From Labrys wisconsinensis (lineage in GTDB: Bacteria; Pseudomonadota; Alphaproteobacteria; Rhizobiales; Labraceae): a DNA stretch of 64,000 nucleotides. Location: the NCBI RefSeq assembly GCF_030814995.1, contig NZ_JAUSVX010000010.1, positions 248,001 through 312,000 of the forward strand, given 5' to 3'. A model generated the notes under the pieces. The model saw only the letters and a program-made list of their open reading frames with translations. It was not told where the DNA came from and did no database searches. Position 1 is the stretch's first letter; every line of letters begins with the position of its first letter. Positions 29,240 through 38,022 of the stretch are shown here, piece by piece. The position numbers and the translations under genes were made by a program.

Positions 29240-30025
29240 TCAGGCCGGCTGCCCGCGCCGGACGAGGCGCAGGGCGAGCGCCAGCACGGTGGCGAGGAGC
29301 AGCACGCTGGCGATGGCGGCGAGCGCGGGGTCGACGGAATCGGTGATGCTGGTCCAGATCCGGCGCGGCAGCGTCACCACGTGGCGGCTGGTGATGAACA
29401 GCGTCACGGTGATCTCGTCCCAGGAGGTGACGAAGGCGAACAGCGCCGCGGCGGCGACGCCGAGCCGGATGTTCGGCAGCACGATGCGCCGGAAGACGGT
29501 CGGCGGTCGGGCGCCGAGGCTGCGCGCGGCCCGCACGATCGCCGGGTCGAGATTGGAGAGCGAGGCGCCGACGGCCAGCACCGTGAACGGTAGGCAGAGG
29601 ACGACGTGCACGAGCACCACGCCGGTCGGCGTGTCGAGCAGGTCCAGCCTCGCCCAGAGCCGGAAGATGCCGACGGCATAGACGATCGGCGGCACGATCA
29701 TCGGCGCGAGCAGGACGAGGCGGGTGAGCGAGGGCCACCAGCCCTTCATGGTCCACACGCCCATGGCGTAGGCGGCGCCGGCGGCGGTCGCCACCAGGCT
29801 CGCCACCGCGGCGATGGCAAGACTCGTGCCGATGCTGGCGAGCCAGCCGTTGCCGGGCACGAGCAGGGCCGCGAAATGGCTGAAGGAGATGCCGTGCTGC
29901 GGCAGCGACAGGTAGTCCTGGTCGGTGAGCGCCACCGGCACGACCACCAGCACCGGCACGAAGAGGAAGGCGAGCAGCAGCCAGGCGCCGGCCTTGCCGA
30001 GCACGAGGACGGGGCGGGACCTCAT
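29240..30025 (-). CDS. ABC importer permease, PotC-like
   Basis: A 261-residue permease with six membrane helices and the EAA loop IVRAARSLGARPPTVFRRI followed by VLPNIRLG. It is the second permease of the polyamine-type importer and overlaps its partner gene by 4 bases. The start at 30025 (MRSRPVLVLGKAGAWLLLA) follows directly on the partner's end; the longer open frame upstream is a shadow of that gene. Confidence 0.88.
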   Translation of the reverse strand: MRSRPVLVLGKAGAWLLLAFLFVPVLVVVPVALTDQDYLSLPQHGISFSHFAALLVPGNGWLASIGTSLAIAAVASLVATAAGAAYAMGVWTMKGWWPSLTRLVLLAPMIVPPIVYAVGIFRLWARLDLLDTPTGVVLVHVVLCLPFTVLAVGASLSNLDPAIVRAARSLGARPPTVFRRIVLPNIRLGVAAAALFAFVTSWDEITVTLFITSRHVVTLPRRIWTSITDSVDPALAAIASVLLLATVLALALRLVRRGQPA

Positions 30026-30864
30026 TGCCGGACCTGCCCCTCGAAGGCGGCGCGCAGGGCCGGGCTGCGCATCGCCAGGAAGATCGCCGCCCCGACCACG
30101 ACAAGCAGCAGGGTGGCGAGGCTGGTCGCCACGCCCCAGCGCAGCGTGTTGGTGATCTGCACCGAGATGTATTCGGCGATCATCACCGTGCGCCCGCCGC
30201 CGAGCAGGGCCGGCGTGATCAGGAAGCCGAGCGAGAACACGAAGACGAAGATGGCGGCGACCGCGATGCCGGGCAGGCTGAGCGGCAGCCACAGCCGGAG
30301 CAGCACCGTCCCCGGCCGGGCGCCGAGCGAGCGCGCCGCCTGCATGATGCGCCGGTCGATGCCGGCGAGGTTGGCATAGAGCAGCAGGATGGCGAAGGGC
30401 ATCATGTAGTGCACCATGCCGATCACCACGCCGATGCGGTTGTTGGCGAGCTCGAGCGGGTCGGTGATCAGGCCGAGCGCGGCGAGGGTCGAGTTGATCA
30501 CGCCCTGGCGCCGCAGGATGGTCATCCAGGCGAAGGCGCGCACCAGCACCGAGATCCAGAACGGCACCAGCACCATGAGCAGGGCGGCCTGGCGCAGCCG
30601 CCCGCTCATGTGCACCAGGGCGAAGGCGACGACATAGCTCGCGACCAGCGTCAGGGCGCAGGTGAGCAGCGTCACTTGCAGCGTGGTCGCCAGCACCCGC
30701 GCCACGGCCGGGCTGTCGAGCAGCCCGGCATAGTTGCCGAGGCCCGGCACCGGCTCCTCGACGCTGATCGCCAGCACCGTGCCGAGCGGCACGAGGTAGA
30801 GCGCCGTCACGATCAGGCATGCGGGCACCGTCAGCCCGAACGCCCAGCGCTGGAACGCGGTCAT
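30022..30864 (-). CDS. ABC importer permease, PotB-like
   Basis: A 280-residue permease with six helices (first at about 10-32) and the EAA loop MQAARSLGARPGTVLLRLW. It forms the heterodimer with the PotC-like protein encoded next and is 22 bp downstream of the binding-protein gene. Confidence 0.88.
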   Translation of the reverse strand: MTAFQRWAFGLTVPACLIVTALYLVPLGTVLAISVEEPVPGLGNYAGLLDSPAVARVLATTLQVTLLTCALTLVASYVVAFALVHMSGRLRQAALLMVLVPFWISVLVRAFAWMTILRRQGVINSTLAALGLITDPLELANNRIGVVIGMVHYMMPFAILLLYANLAGIDRRIMQAARSLGARPGTVLLRLWLPLSLPGIAVAAIFVFVFSLGFLITPALLGGGRTVMIAEYISVQITNTLRWGVATSLATLLLVVVGAAIFLAMRSPALRAAFEGQVRQ

Positions 30865-30886
30865 CGCCCCTGCCCTGCCCGAGTGC

Positions 30887-31999
30887 TCAGTGCGAGGAGA
30901 TCAGGTCGAGGAACTTGTTCTGCAGCTCCGCCTCGGTGTCGGTGTAGTAGGCGGCGCTGATCGGCAGGTGCGACCTGGCGTTGTCGGGGGCGAGGGCATA
31001 GACCGCCTTGTCCTCGGGCGTCATCAGCGCCAGCGCCTTGGGGTTGGTCGGCCCGTTGCCCATGGCCCGCAGCAGCGCGATCTGCGGCTCCGGATCGAGC
31101 GTCGCATTGATGAAGTCGAACACCTTCTTGCCGGCCGGGTTGCCCTTGGGCACGCACCAGGCGCTGGCGAACAGCAGGTTCTCGTTCCAGGTCCAGTCGA
31201 ACTTGCCGCTGCTCTCCTTCTTCAGGAGATTGGCGCGGGTGTGCCAGATATTGCCCATCACCACCTCGCCGTCGCGGAACAGCTGCTGGCTCTGGGCGCC
31301 GGACTCCCAGAAGATGATGTCGTCGAGATGGGGCTTCAGCTTCTTGAAGGCCCGGTCGACGTCGAGCGGATACATCTTGTCGGGCGCGACGCCATCGGCG
31401 AGCAGCACGCCTTCGAGCTGGCCCTGGATCCATTTGCACATGGTGCGCTTGCCCGGGAACTTGTCGAAGTCGAAGAAGTCGGCCCAGCGCGTCGGCAGGC
31501 CGTTCTTCATGCGCGAGGTGTCGTAGGCGAGAATATTCGAATAGACGTAGTTGGCGACGCCGAACTCGACGGCGAAGTCCGGCCCGACCTTGGACTTGTC
31601 GACGATCGTGTAGTCGATCGGCTCGAGGAAGCCGCCCTTGCCCAGCGTCATGCTGTCGCCGACGCCGCTGTCGGTGACGTCCCAGATCACCTTGTTGGCC
31701 TGCACCATGGCGCGCACCGCGCCGATGGCCGGGCCGGAGCCGTCGATCGACAGCTTGATGCCGGTCTTGGCCTCGAACGGGGCGCCGAAGGCCTTCTGGA
31801 AGGCGTCCACGGCCGCCCCGCCCCAGTTGCACAGCACGATCTCGCCCACGTCGGCGCGGGCGGTGCCGGGCCGCACCGCGGCGACGAGGCCGAGCGCGCC
31901 GAGCGCCGTCAGGAAGGCGCGCCGGTCGATCCGGCCCGCCTGGAGGTTGTCCGCCGCGACGAGCAGCGCATCCTGCTGGAACGAAGTGTCGTTGGTCAT
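30887..31999 (-). CDS. ABC importer substrate-binding protein, PotD-like, Tat-exported
   Basis: The 370-residue protein has a long N-terminus with a twin-arginine motif (GRIDRRAFLTALGALGLVAA, residues 22-41) and a mature domain like PotD/extracellular solute-binding family 1: VLCNWGGAAVDAFQKAFGAP, DVTDSGVGDSMTLGKGGFLE and a C-terminal YYTDTEAELQNKFLDL. Arginine derivatives, polyamines or opine-like compounds are possible ligands. AAGGATCAGAGCC precedes the ATG. It is the first structural gene after the GntR regulator. Confidence 0.88.
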   Translation of the reverse strand: MTNDTSFQQDALLVAADNLQAGRIDRRAFLTALGALGLVAAVRPGTARADVGEIVLCNWGGAAVDAFQKAFGAPFEAKTGIKLSIDGSGPAIGAVRAMVQANKVIWDVTDSGVGDSMTLGKGGFLEPIDYTIVDKSKVGPDFAVEFGVANYVYSNILAYDTSRMKNGLPTRWADFFDFDKFPGKRTMCKWIQGQLEGVLLADGVAPDKMYPLDVDRAFKKLKPHLDDIIFWESGAQSQQLFRDGEVVMGNIWHTRANLLKKESSGKFDWTWNENLLFASAWCVPKGNPAGKKVFDFINATLDPEPQIALLRAMGNGPTNPKALALMTPEDKAVYALAPDNARSHLPISAAYYTDTEAELQNKFLDLISSH

Positions 32000-32061
32000 G
32001 GCTCTGATCCTTCTGGATGGAAGACGCCGCGTTTTTGCGGTCTGTCCTGGGGCGGGCGGTG

Positions 32062-32766
32062 TCAGCTCATGTCGAAATAGGCGGCGCTCTTGTCGGCCAT
32101 CACCGACTGGTCGAACTCGAGGTTGCGGATATGCGCCTGCAGCGCGTCGGCGGCCGCCTCCCGGTCGTTGGCCCGGACATGGCGCAGCACCGCCTGGTGC
32201 TCGCGCATCACGGCGGCGAGGTGCGGCTTCTCCAGGCCGACGAGGAACTCGATGCGGGCCATGTCGGCGGTGATGAACTGGCAGGCGGTCCAGGCGACGG
32301 GATGGCCGTAGGCCGCCATCAGCTGGCGGTGGAACTCCATGTCCTCCCGGTGCATCGTCAGGAGATCGCCGGCGCCGACGGCCTGCTTCTGGCGCCTGAG
32401 GCAGGCGTCCAGCTCCTCGATCTGCGCCAGCGTCGGCGTCGCCCCGGCCCGACGCACCACCGTGCTCTCCACCGCGGCGCGCACGAACACCGCCTGCTTC
32501 ACCTTGCCGAAGCTGACGCGCGACACCCGTGTGCCGCCCTGCGGCGCGATCTCGATCAGCCCCTCGTCCTGCAGGCGCTTGAACGCCTCGCGCACCGGCG
32601 TGCGGCTGACCGAGAAGGTCTCGGCCACCTCCGATTCGGAGACGCGGGTGCCCGGCCTGATCGCCGTGGTGACGATCGCCTCGCGGATACGGTCATAGGC
32701 GCGCTCGGCGATGGTGTCGCGGCGCTCGGTGCTGGCCAGGCTGGCTGGGGCGAGATCTAACGGCAT
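32062..32766 (-). CDS. GntR-family (FadR/FCD group) transcriptional regulator
   Basis: This 234-residue regulator has an N-terminal winged helix (ERAYDRIREAIVTTAIRPGT, then SESEVAETFSVSRTPVREAF) and a helical FCD effector domain (HREDMEFHRQLMAAYGHPVA, MREHQAVLRHVRANDREAAA) with His residues suited to metal/carboxylate binding. It precedes the importer operon on the same strand. A palindrome overlaps its start codon and a twin lies before the divergent aldolase, so it likely represses both units and itself until its ligand appears. The start at 32766 is favoured over the long upstream frame, which crosses both operators. Confidence 0.88.
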   Translation of the reverse strand: MPLDLAPASLASTERRDTIAERAYDRIREAIVTTAIRPGTRVSESEVAETFSVSRTPVREAFKRLQDEGLIEIAPQGGTRVSRVSFGKVKQAVFVRAAVESTVVRRAGATPTLAQIEELDACLRRQKQAVGAGDLLTMHREDMEFHRQLMAAYGHPVAWTACQFITADMARIEFLVGLEKPHLAAVMREHQAVLRHVRANDREAAADALQAHIRNLEFDQSVMADKSAAYFDMS

Positions 32767-32777
32767 ACCGGTATACT
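32762..32777. promoter_or_regulatory. Putative GntR operator 1
   Basis: GGCATACCGGTATACT contains the perfect palindrome ATACCGGTAT and overlaps the GntR start codon. It matches the site at 32981 in 13 of 16 positions. A position over the start codon fits autorepression. Confidence 0.6.
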
Positions 32778-32980
32778 CAGATCGAATGTGCAACGCTGTC
32801 AAACGATCTTTTCGGGCAGCGCCGGCGATCGCGCCGCTCGGGCCGGCGACGGCGCGGATTCGACCGCTACGCCTGGAAAATCGGCAATTCCTGCTCACGG
32901 ATCGACCAGATCCTTGCGGTCGGCCCGTTGGCAGCCCCCGTTCTGCCTCACCACAGCCGGCTGTGGAAATTTCCGGCGGC

Positions 32981-32996
32981 GGCATACTTGTATACC
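32981..32996. promoter_or_regulatory. Putative GntR operator 2
   Basis: GGCATACTTGTATACC shares the GGCATAC and GTATAC arms with the site at 32762 and lies 84 bp before the class II aldolase start. The 314-bp region between the two genes holds these two sites and no other feature I can support. Confidence 0.6.
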
Positions 32997-33080
32997 GCCT
33001 TGGTCGCAATTACCCTCCCGGCATCGGCCGCGGCCTGCCGCGCGCCGGGGCCGGGGGAAGACCGAGGCAAAGGAGACGAC

Positions 33081-33806
33081 GTGTCACCGAGCGAAATCGC
33101 GCTGCGGGCGGATCTTGCCGCCGCCTATCGGCTGATCGCCCATTTCGGCATGGACGACGTGATCCACACCCATCTCTCCGCGCGCCTGCCGGACGAGCCG
33201 GACAAGCTCCTGATCAACCGCTACGGCGACCTGTTCCGCGAGGTGACGCCGGAGAGCCTCGCCGTGATCGACCATAGCGGCAGCCAGGTGCGGGGCCAGC
33301 AAGTGCCGCTCAACACCGCCGGCATCGTCATCCACACCGCCATCCACGCGGCGCGGCCGGACGCGGCCTGCGTCATCCACACCCACACCGCCGCCGGCGT
33401 GGCGGTGAGCTGCCAGGAGGATGGCCTGCTGCCGCTCAACCAGACGGCGCTGCTGTTCTACGGCCGGCTCGCCTATCATGATTTCGAAGGCATCGCCCTC
33501 GACCGCGATGAACAGTCCCGGCTGGTCGCCGACCTCGGCGACTGCAGCGCCATGATCCTGCGCAACCACGGCCTGCTCACCGTCGGCCGCTCGGTCGGGG
33601 AAGCGTTCTCGCTGATGTACAATCTGGAGCAGTCCTGCCGGATGCAGGTGATGGCGCTTTCCGGCGGCCGGCCCCTGCGCCTGCCCACGCCGGACGTGAT
33701 GCGGCGCACCGCGGCCCAATACGCCGCCGACCCCGACGGCGCCGCCGAGCTGGAATGGGCGGCACTGCGCCGCCTGGTCGGAGCGCCGCCCGCGGCCTGG
33801 ACCTAG
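33081..33806 (+). CDS. Class II aldolase/adducin family protein
   Basis: A 241-residue protein with GTG start and AGGAG 5 bases before it. The zinc-binding pattern of class II sugar-phosphate aldolases is present: VIHTHTAAGVAV (first two His) and LRNHGLLTVG (third His). The N-terminal THLSARLPDEPDKLLINRYG is typical of the adducin-like group, many of which act on unphosphorylated keto acids. It is divergent from the GntR-importer operon and shares its operator, so it may process the carbon skeleton of the imported compound. A decayed copy of its C-terminus lies at 37802-37945. Confidence 0.87.
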   Translation: MSPSEIALRADLAAAYRLIAHFGMDDVIHTHLSARLPDEPDKLLINRYGDLFREVTPESLAVIDHSGSQVRGQQVPLNTAGIVIHTAIHAARPDAACVIHTHTAAGVAVSCQEDGLLPLNQTALLFYGRLAYHDFEGIALDRDEQSRLVADLGDCSAMILRNHGLLTVGRSVGEAFSLMYNLEQSCRMQVMALSGGRPLRLPTPDVMRRTAAQYAADPDGAAELEWAALRRLVGAPPAAWT

Positions 33807-33962
33807 AAAGCCCCCCCTCCCGCTGGTGATCTGTCCCGCGCTCGATGGCGCGCTCATTCGCACGAGCCACTATGTCAGGCTGGAGGATCTTGAGGCGCGC
33901 CTCGATCTGAAGCTCGCCTCGCCGCCCCTCGATGCGTTCCTTAGACTCGGCAGGGCGGAGCG

Positions 33963-34114
33963 AAGGTTCATGCCAGAGCATCTTCCAGCGAACCGGCCCT
34001 CGGTTCGCGTCAAGACAATGCGCCAAAACAAAGAGATAGAGAGAGCAATCGATTCAACTTGAAGCGATCACGTGCTGGAGCAAAGCGCGTTTGGATGGAA
34101 ACGGTGCTTTGCTC
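33963..34114. repeat. Dispersed intergenic repeat ending in a 37-nt palindrome
   Basis: This stretch in the 348-bp gap between the aldolase and serine-hydrolase genes is of the mosaic type scattered through many alphaproteobacterial genomes (agagcatcttccagcgaa, then aaaacaaagagatagag). It ends with a palindromic 37-mer at 34078-34114 (arms GAGCAAAGC and GCTTTGCTC) that recurs at 61782-61818 with few changes. An open frame through it (33826-34062) has no family resemblance and is not called. Confidence 0.65.
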
Positions 34115-34154
34115 CAAATTCGAGCAGCAATCATGCGCTGGGCTTGTCGCCTGG

Positions 34155-35756
34155 TTAATCATCCTGTTCGCCATCGACCGATACGTCCTGGCCATGCTCC
34201 AAGATAAGATGAAGATTGAGCTTCTTGCCGCTGAACGACAGGATGTATTTGCGCTGGCCGCCATATCCCAGATCTTGCGCGTCGATGACGAATGTGTGCC
34301 CGTTCAACCACGCTCCCTTGGCGGCCGGCACGTGACCCGGGTCGTAACCGGAGATCGCCGGCGTGCCTTTGCGATAAAGCCCGTCAAGTCCGATCGGCGT
34401 GTCGTACGAGCCCGAAAAAATGGTCGGATGGTCCGAATACAGTTGGACCTCCATATGCGGACGAGGATCGGTCAGAAACAGGGTGAGCGACTGCAATCGC
34501 AGGCCCAATCCAAGGCCCAGTCCGAGGTCGCCGTCAGGAAATTTGTAGGCCTTTCCCGAGATGATGGAAGCCATCTCCGACGTTGGGCCAACGGCTGTCG
34601 ATGTTTCGACCGCAACATCCTTGATCGCATCGGCAAGCGTCTCGGTGGCATTCCGGTTCTGCGGGAGCGCCGCCCCCGACTTGACCGCCGCATCGACACC
34701 TTCGATCAGGGCGGATTGCGCAACATACTTGTGGGCCGTCACGACGGCTACGATATCCAGATCGGGAAATACCGCTATATTCTGGCCGTGCCAGCCATTC
34801 GCCATGAAAACGTGTTCCTTGGGAAAAACCCAGAAAAAATTTGAGTAGTGCAGATCGGGATCGAATGACGCGTGCATGCTCACTGTCGCGTGGTCCAGGA
34901 CATCCGCCCAACCCGCCGGAAGAAGTTGCTTTCCCTCCCATTCACCGTGATGCAAATATAAATAGCCGATCTTCGCCATGTCGCGTGGCAGCAAGGTCAG
35001 CGACCATGCCCCCATCGTGAGACCTTGGGGATCGCGGTCCCAGTGCCAATTGGTAATGCCTAGCGGGCCAAAAAGCTTTTCCCTAGCATAGTCTTCAGCA
35101 AGCTTTCCCGTGAGTTTGGTGATGATTGCGGAAATTAGATTCGGATTGCCGTCAATGTAATTGAAAACCTCTCCCGGCGCGTGCGCCATAGGGCGATCGA
35201 GAGTGAATTGGGTCCAATTGGAACTTCGGTACTGGTCGACAAGAGTTTGCTCCTTGCCGCCCTCAAATCCCTGGTCCCAATCGAACCCGGAGGTCATGTC
35301 CAAAAGGTTCTGAACCGTGACGGCTTTCTTTCTGTCGTCGACATTTGCGATGTTGCCGCCGGCGAAAAAGTCCAACACCGGGTGATCGAGGCGGTCGAGC
35401 TGGCCGTCCCTGTAGGTCATTCCGACCAGAGTGCTGATAATGGCTTTGGTGCACGAATGAATCTGATGCGGAATGTCCGCCGTGTAGGGAGCATAGTAGG
35501 CGTCCAGGACAATTCGCCCATGACGCTCGACGAGGAGACTGTCAAAGCCGTGGCTTTCTCCAAAGGCGACGAGCTTGGCGAGCGCCGCCGAATCCATGCC
35601 TTGCTGTTCCGGCGTGGACGTCGGCCATTCCCGGGTCGGCCACGCTGACTGGTCCGGATCTTGCGCGCCCGCAGACCCGCGGTCAGCGACCGCCAGCAGA
35701 GCGCATAAGCTCAACGCCACGCTCAGAACGAAACGTCTTTTGACTTGCATGTCCAT
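34155..35756 (-). CDS. Secreted beta-lactamase-fold serine hydrolase
   Basis: The 533-residue protein has a signal peptide (VKRRFVLSVALSLCALLAVA, cleavage near residue 30) and the class C beta-lactamase/esterase fold. The nucleophile motif SxxK is seen in IHSCTKAIISTLVG, the Tyr motif in VFNYIDGNPNLIS and a late HGQNIAVFPD for the third motif. The last 130 residues are an extra C-terminal domain. Such proteins are esterases, peptidases or amidases rather than true resistance enzymes. The start at 35756 is chosen for the signal peptide; ATG 35750 is also possible. Its lower GC than the neighbours suggests a different history. Confidence 0.85.
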   Translation of the reverse strand: MDMQVKRRFVLSVALSLCALLAVADRGSAGAQDPDQSAWPTREWPTSTPEQQGMDSAALAKLVAFGESHGFDSLLVERHGRIVLDAYYAPYTADIPHQIHSCTKAIISTLVGMTYRDGQLDRLDHPVLDFFAGGNIANVDDRKKAVTVQNLLDMTSGFDWDQGFEGGKEQTLVDQYRSSNWTQFTLDRPMAHAPGEVFNYIDGNPNLISAIITKLTGKLAEDYAREKLFGPLGITNWHWDRDPQGLTMGAWSLTLLPRDMAKIGYLYLHHGEWEGKQLLPAGWADVLDHATVSMHASFDPDLHYSNFFWVFPKEHVFMANGWHGQNIAVFPDLDIVAVVTAHKYVAQSALIEGVDAAVKSGAALPQNRNATETLADAIKDVAVETSTAVGPTSEMASIISGKAYKFPDGDLGLGLGLGLRLQSLTLFLTDPRPHMEVQLYSDHPTIFSGSYDTPIGLDGLYRKGTPAISGYDPGHVPAAKGAWLNGHTFVIDAQDLGYGGQRKYILSFSGKKLNLHLILEHGQDVSVDGEQDD

Positions 35757-35838
35757 GGGTGTCTCCGATCTCGCAGAGACTATGCTGAGCAGTGGTCGCG
35801 TATTCTCGCCGAATCCTGGAAGACGGCTCGCCGATTTC

Positions 35839-36981
35839 TCAACGCGGCTCGCCGATTTCAAAATTCCGCACTTCGCTCAGCGGTTTAGACAGCGCCTTGG
35901 CGAGAGCGAGACGACGAAACTCGGTCGGCGTCAGGCCGGTGTCTGCCTTGAAGGCGCGGTTGAACGGCCCGAGCGACTGGAAGCCGGCGTCCATGGCGAT
36001 CGTCAGGACCGGCACATCCTTTTGGCCGGCATCGGCGAGAGCCGTCTTGGCCTCGTCGATCCGATAGCGGTTGAGAAAGGCGTTGAAATTGCGGTGGCCG
36101 AGCCCCTCGTTGATGACCTGCCGCAGCCGATATTCCGGCAGGCTCATCAGCGCGGCGAGAGAGCCGATGGTCAGGCCCTCGCGGCGATAGGCGCGCTCGG
36201 CCGTCATCAGCCTCTCCAGACGATTGAGCAGTGCCGGTTCGATCGCCGGGCGATCATCGTCCTTGACTGGAGCAGACGAACGTCGGTCGGCGGCCATGCC
36301 GGCCAGCGCGGGGGTGAGTGCCGGACCGATTGTAGCCGCGCGGAACAAGTCCCAACTGGCGAGGGCCGCCAACAGGCAAAGACCGAGCGCGTCGGCGAGG
36401 TTTCGGACCAAGGAGGGCCATGCCGGGATGGCGACGGAGGAGAGATTCGCGGCCGCGTTCATCGCAATATAGGCCAGCGTCCCGATCAGCACGGCAACGC
36501 GCAGCCGGCGACGCCGGGCGACCAGATCCATTCGCCAGGTGGCGAACGTCCGAGCCACCGCGAGCACCGCGAGGCCCAGATCGGAGAACGTCAGGCCCCG
36601 GTCGAGCACCGAAGCTGCGGCGCCCGTGACAACCCCGCAGGAAGCAGCGAGCGTCAGGCCGACCAGAGCGCCCCATATGCCGGCATACCAGGGCCGGAAG
36701 ACAAAATCGTCGTCGAAAGCCACTCGAGCCCAGAGCCAGAAAGCGATCGGTCCACTCGCCGATAGCGCAATCAGAGGCAGGCTCCACCAATGCCATTCCG
36801 CTGGGAAGCCCGGCGCCCCGACGATGGCAGAGGCGGCGCCCGCACCGGCCAGCGAGGCGCTGATACGCGCCGCGATCACCTCGGGACGATCGCGCAAATA
36901 AACGACGGCGACCATCAGGAGCAACCCCGCAGCCGCTCCGCGACAGCCGTTATCGAGAGCGATGAAACCCGCGCTATTCAC
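35839..36981 (-). CDS. Membrane-bound AraC family regulator
   Basis: This 380-residue protein starts at GTG. Its first 220 residues hold about six to seven membrane helices, and its C-terminus is an AraC DNA-binding domain (AALMSLPEYRLRQVINEGLG, TIAMDAGFQSLGPFNRAFK, GLTPTEFRRL). Such hybrids sense a signal in the membrane and bind DNA from there. It lies 82 bp upstream of the serine hydrolase on the same strand and may control it. The GTG overlaps the TGA of a short upstream reading frame. Confidence 0.85.
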   Translation of the reverse strand: MNSAGFIALDNGCRGAAAGLLLMVAVVYLRDRPEVIAARISASLAGAGAASAIVGAPGFPAEWHWWSLPLIALSASGPIAFWLWARVAFDDDFVFRPWYAGIWGALVGLTLAASCGVVTGAAASVLDRGLTFSDLGLAVLAVARTFATWRMDLVARRRRLRVAVLIGTLAYIAMNAAANLSSVAIPAWPSLVRNLADALGLCLLAALASWDLFRAATIGPALTPALAGMAADRRSSAPVKDDDRPAIEPALLNRLERLMTAERAYRREGLTIGSLAALMSLPEYRLRQVINEGLGHRNFNAFLNRYRIDEAKTALADAGQKDVPVLTIAMDAGFQSLGPFNRAFKADTGLTPTEFRRLALAKALSKPLSEVRNFEIGEPR

Positions 36982-37190
36982 TCTGGGGGCGCCCCGTCAA
37001 AGAGCGCTCTTGCGCCATCTCTCAAAACCTGAACCGTTCCGGGCGTTTTCGCATTCCACATTGATTTTTGCGCCATCGCAAGTGCGTTCTCACAGTCGAG
37101 AGGAACAGGCCAGCCGTCGGCAATGAACGTCTGCTTCGTCTCGCCGCTCGTCCAAACCCGCCATTCCGCGCCCGGCCAGTTGAAGACATG
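36978..37190 (-). pseudogene. Possible remnant or small reading frame upstream of the membrane AraC gene
   Basis: In the 323-bp gap between the AraC gene and the cNMP-domain gene, the minus strand reads coherently as protein (HVFNWPGAEWRVWTSGETKQ, then TFIADGWPVPLDCENALAMA) and ends in TGA overlapping the AraC GTG. No ATG, GTG or TTG precedes this stretch in frame, so it looks like a 5'-truncated gene. The family is not recognised. Confidence 0.35.
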
Positions 37191-37304
37191 CCAGGGGTGA
37201 AGAAGAGGCCGCCAGCCCCACGGCCTCTTCGGCGCAGTGATCGCGCCGGTCCCCGTCGGGCTTGGCCGGCTTGCCGCCGCCGGGAGCGGGGGTATAATGC
37301 CTCG

Positions 37305-37784
37305 ATGGCAGGCAGCTCGGCCGATCTGAAAGCGTTTTTGCTCGCCACACCCTTCTTCGGTGGCCTCTCATACGCAAGCCTCGATCTCCTGGTCTCGATG
37401 CTGGTCGAGTGCCGCTTCGACGTCGGGGCCATAGTCGTTGCGGAAGGAGAGCCCGGGCGCTCGATGTTCATTGTTCACTCCGGCGAGCTGGTGGTGAGCA
37501 AGGGCGGGGATTCGGGGCGCGCAATTCCCATAGCCGGTCTCAAGCCGGGTGATTTCTTTGGCGAAATGACGCTCATCGAGATGCAGAACCGATCGGCCAC
37601 AGTCGTCGCGGAGAGCCCGACCGTGCTGTACGAGCTCACGGCCGGAAAACTCTACGCGTATTACAAGGCCGACATCCACGCGTACGTGATGGTGATGCAG
37701 AATATCAACCGCGAGCTTTGTCGGCGGCTCCGGCGCGCCGACGATTGCATTGCCGAGCTGCGGATGCTTCACGCGAGTCGATGA
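37305..37784 (+). CDS. Stand-alone cyclic-nucleotide-binding domain protein
   Basis: This 159-residue protein is a single Crp-like cNMP-binding domain: FFGGLSYASLDLLVSMLVEC, VAEGEPGRSMFIVHSGELVV, then LKPGDFFGEMTLIEMQNRSA with the phosphate-binding cassette. No DNA-binding helix-turn-helix follows; the C-terminal helix ends at ELRMLHASR. The canonical cassette Arg-Ser-Ala is present (NRSATV), so a nucleotide could bind. The ATG at 37305 is the first that fits the fold. It probably acts by protein contact, but the partner is unknown. Confidence 0.8.
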   Translation: MAGSSADLKAFLLATPFFGGLSYASLDLLVSMLVECRFDVGAIVVAEGEPGRSMFIVHSGELVVSKGGDSGRAIPIAGLKPGDFFGEMTLIEMQNRSATVVAESPTVLYELTAGKLYAYYKADIHAYVMVMQNINRELCRRLRRADDCIAELRMLHASR

Positions 37785-37801
37785 GGGTCGCATGCGCCAT
37801 C

Positions 37802-37945
37802 TGCCGTATCCAGCTGATGGTGCAGGCCGACGGCCGCCCCCTGCGGCTGGCCACGCAGGACGTGATGCAGGGCACCGCTGCCCAGTTCGACGGCATCGCC
37901 GAGATGGAATGCCGGGCGCTGCGCCGCCTGGTCAGGGTGCCGCCC
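37802..37945 (+). pseudogene. Decayed C-terminal fragment of a class II aldolase gene
   Basis: The frame reads CRIQLMVQADGRPLRLATQD, then VMQGTAAQFDG and IAEMECRALRRLVRVPP. This aligns with the end of the intact aldolase at 33081-33806 (CRMQVMALSGGRPLRLPTPD, VMRRTAAQYAAD, AELEWAALRRLVGAPP) with a 6-residue gap. The front 190 residues are absent. It is a relic of a duplicate or of a related gene. Confidence 0.7.
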
Positions 37946-38022
37946 TCGGCCGCGGCTCGAGCTGAAGCAGCTGCGCCGGTATTCGTTGCCGGCTAATCTC
38001 TCATGAGGCGTGAGGACGGGAT

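Noticed and set aside
33826-34062. A 78-codon frame after the aldolase gene
   Set aside because: It runs through a dispersed intergenic repeat and has no ribosome site or family likeness.
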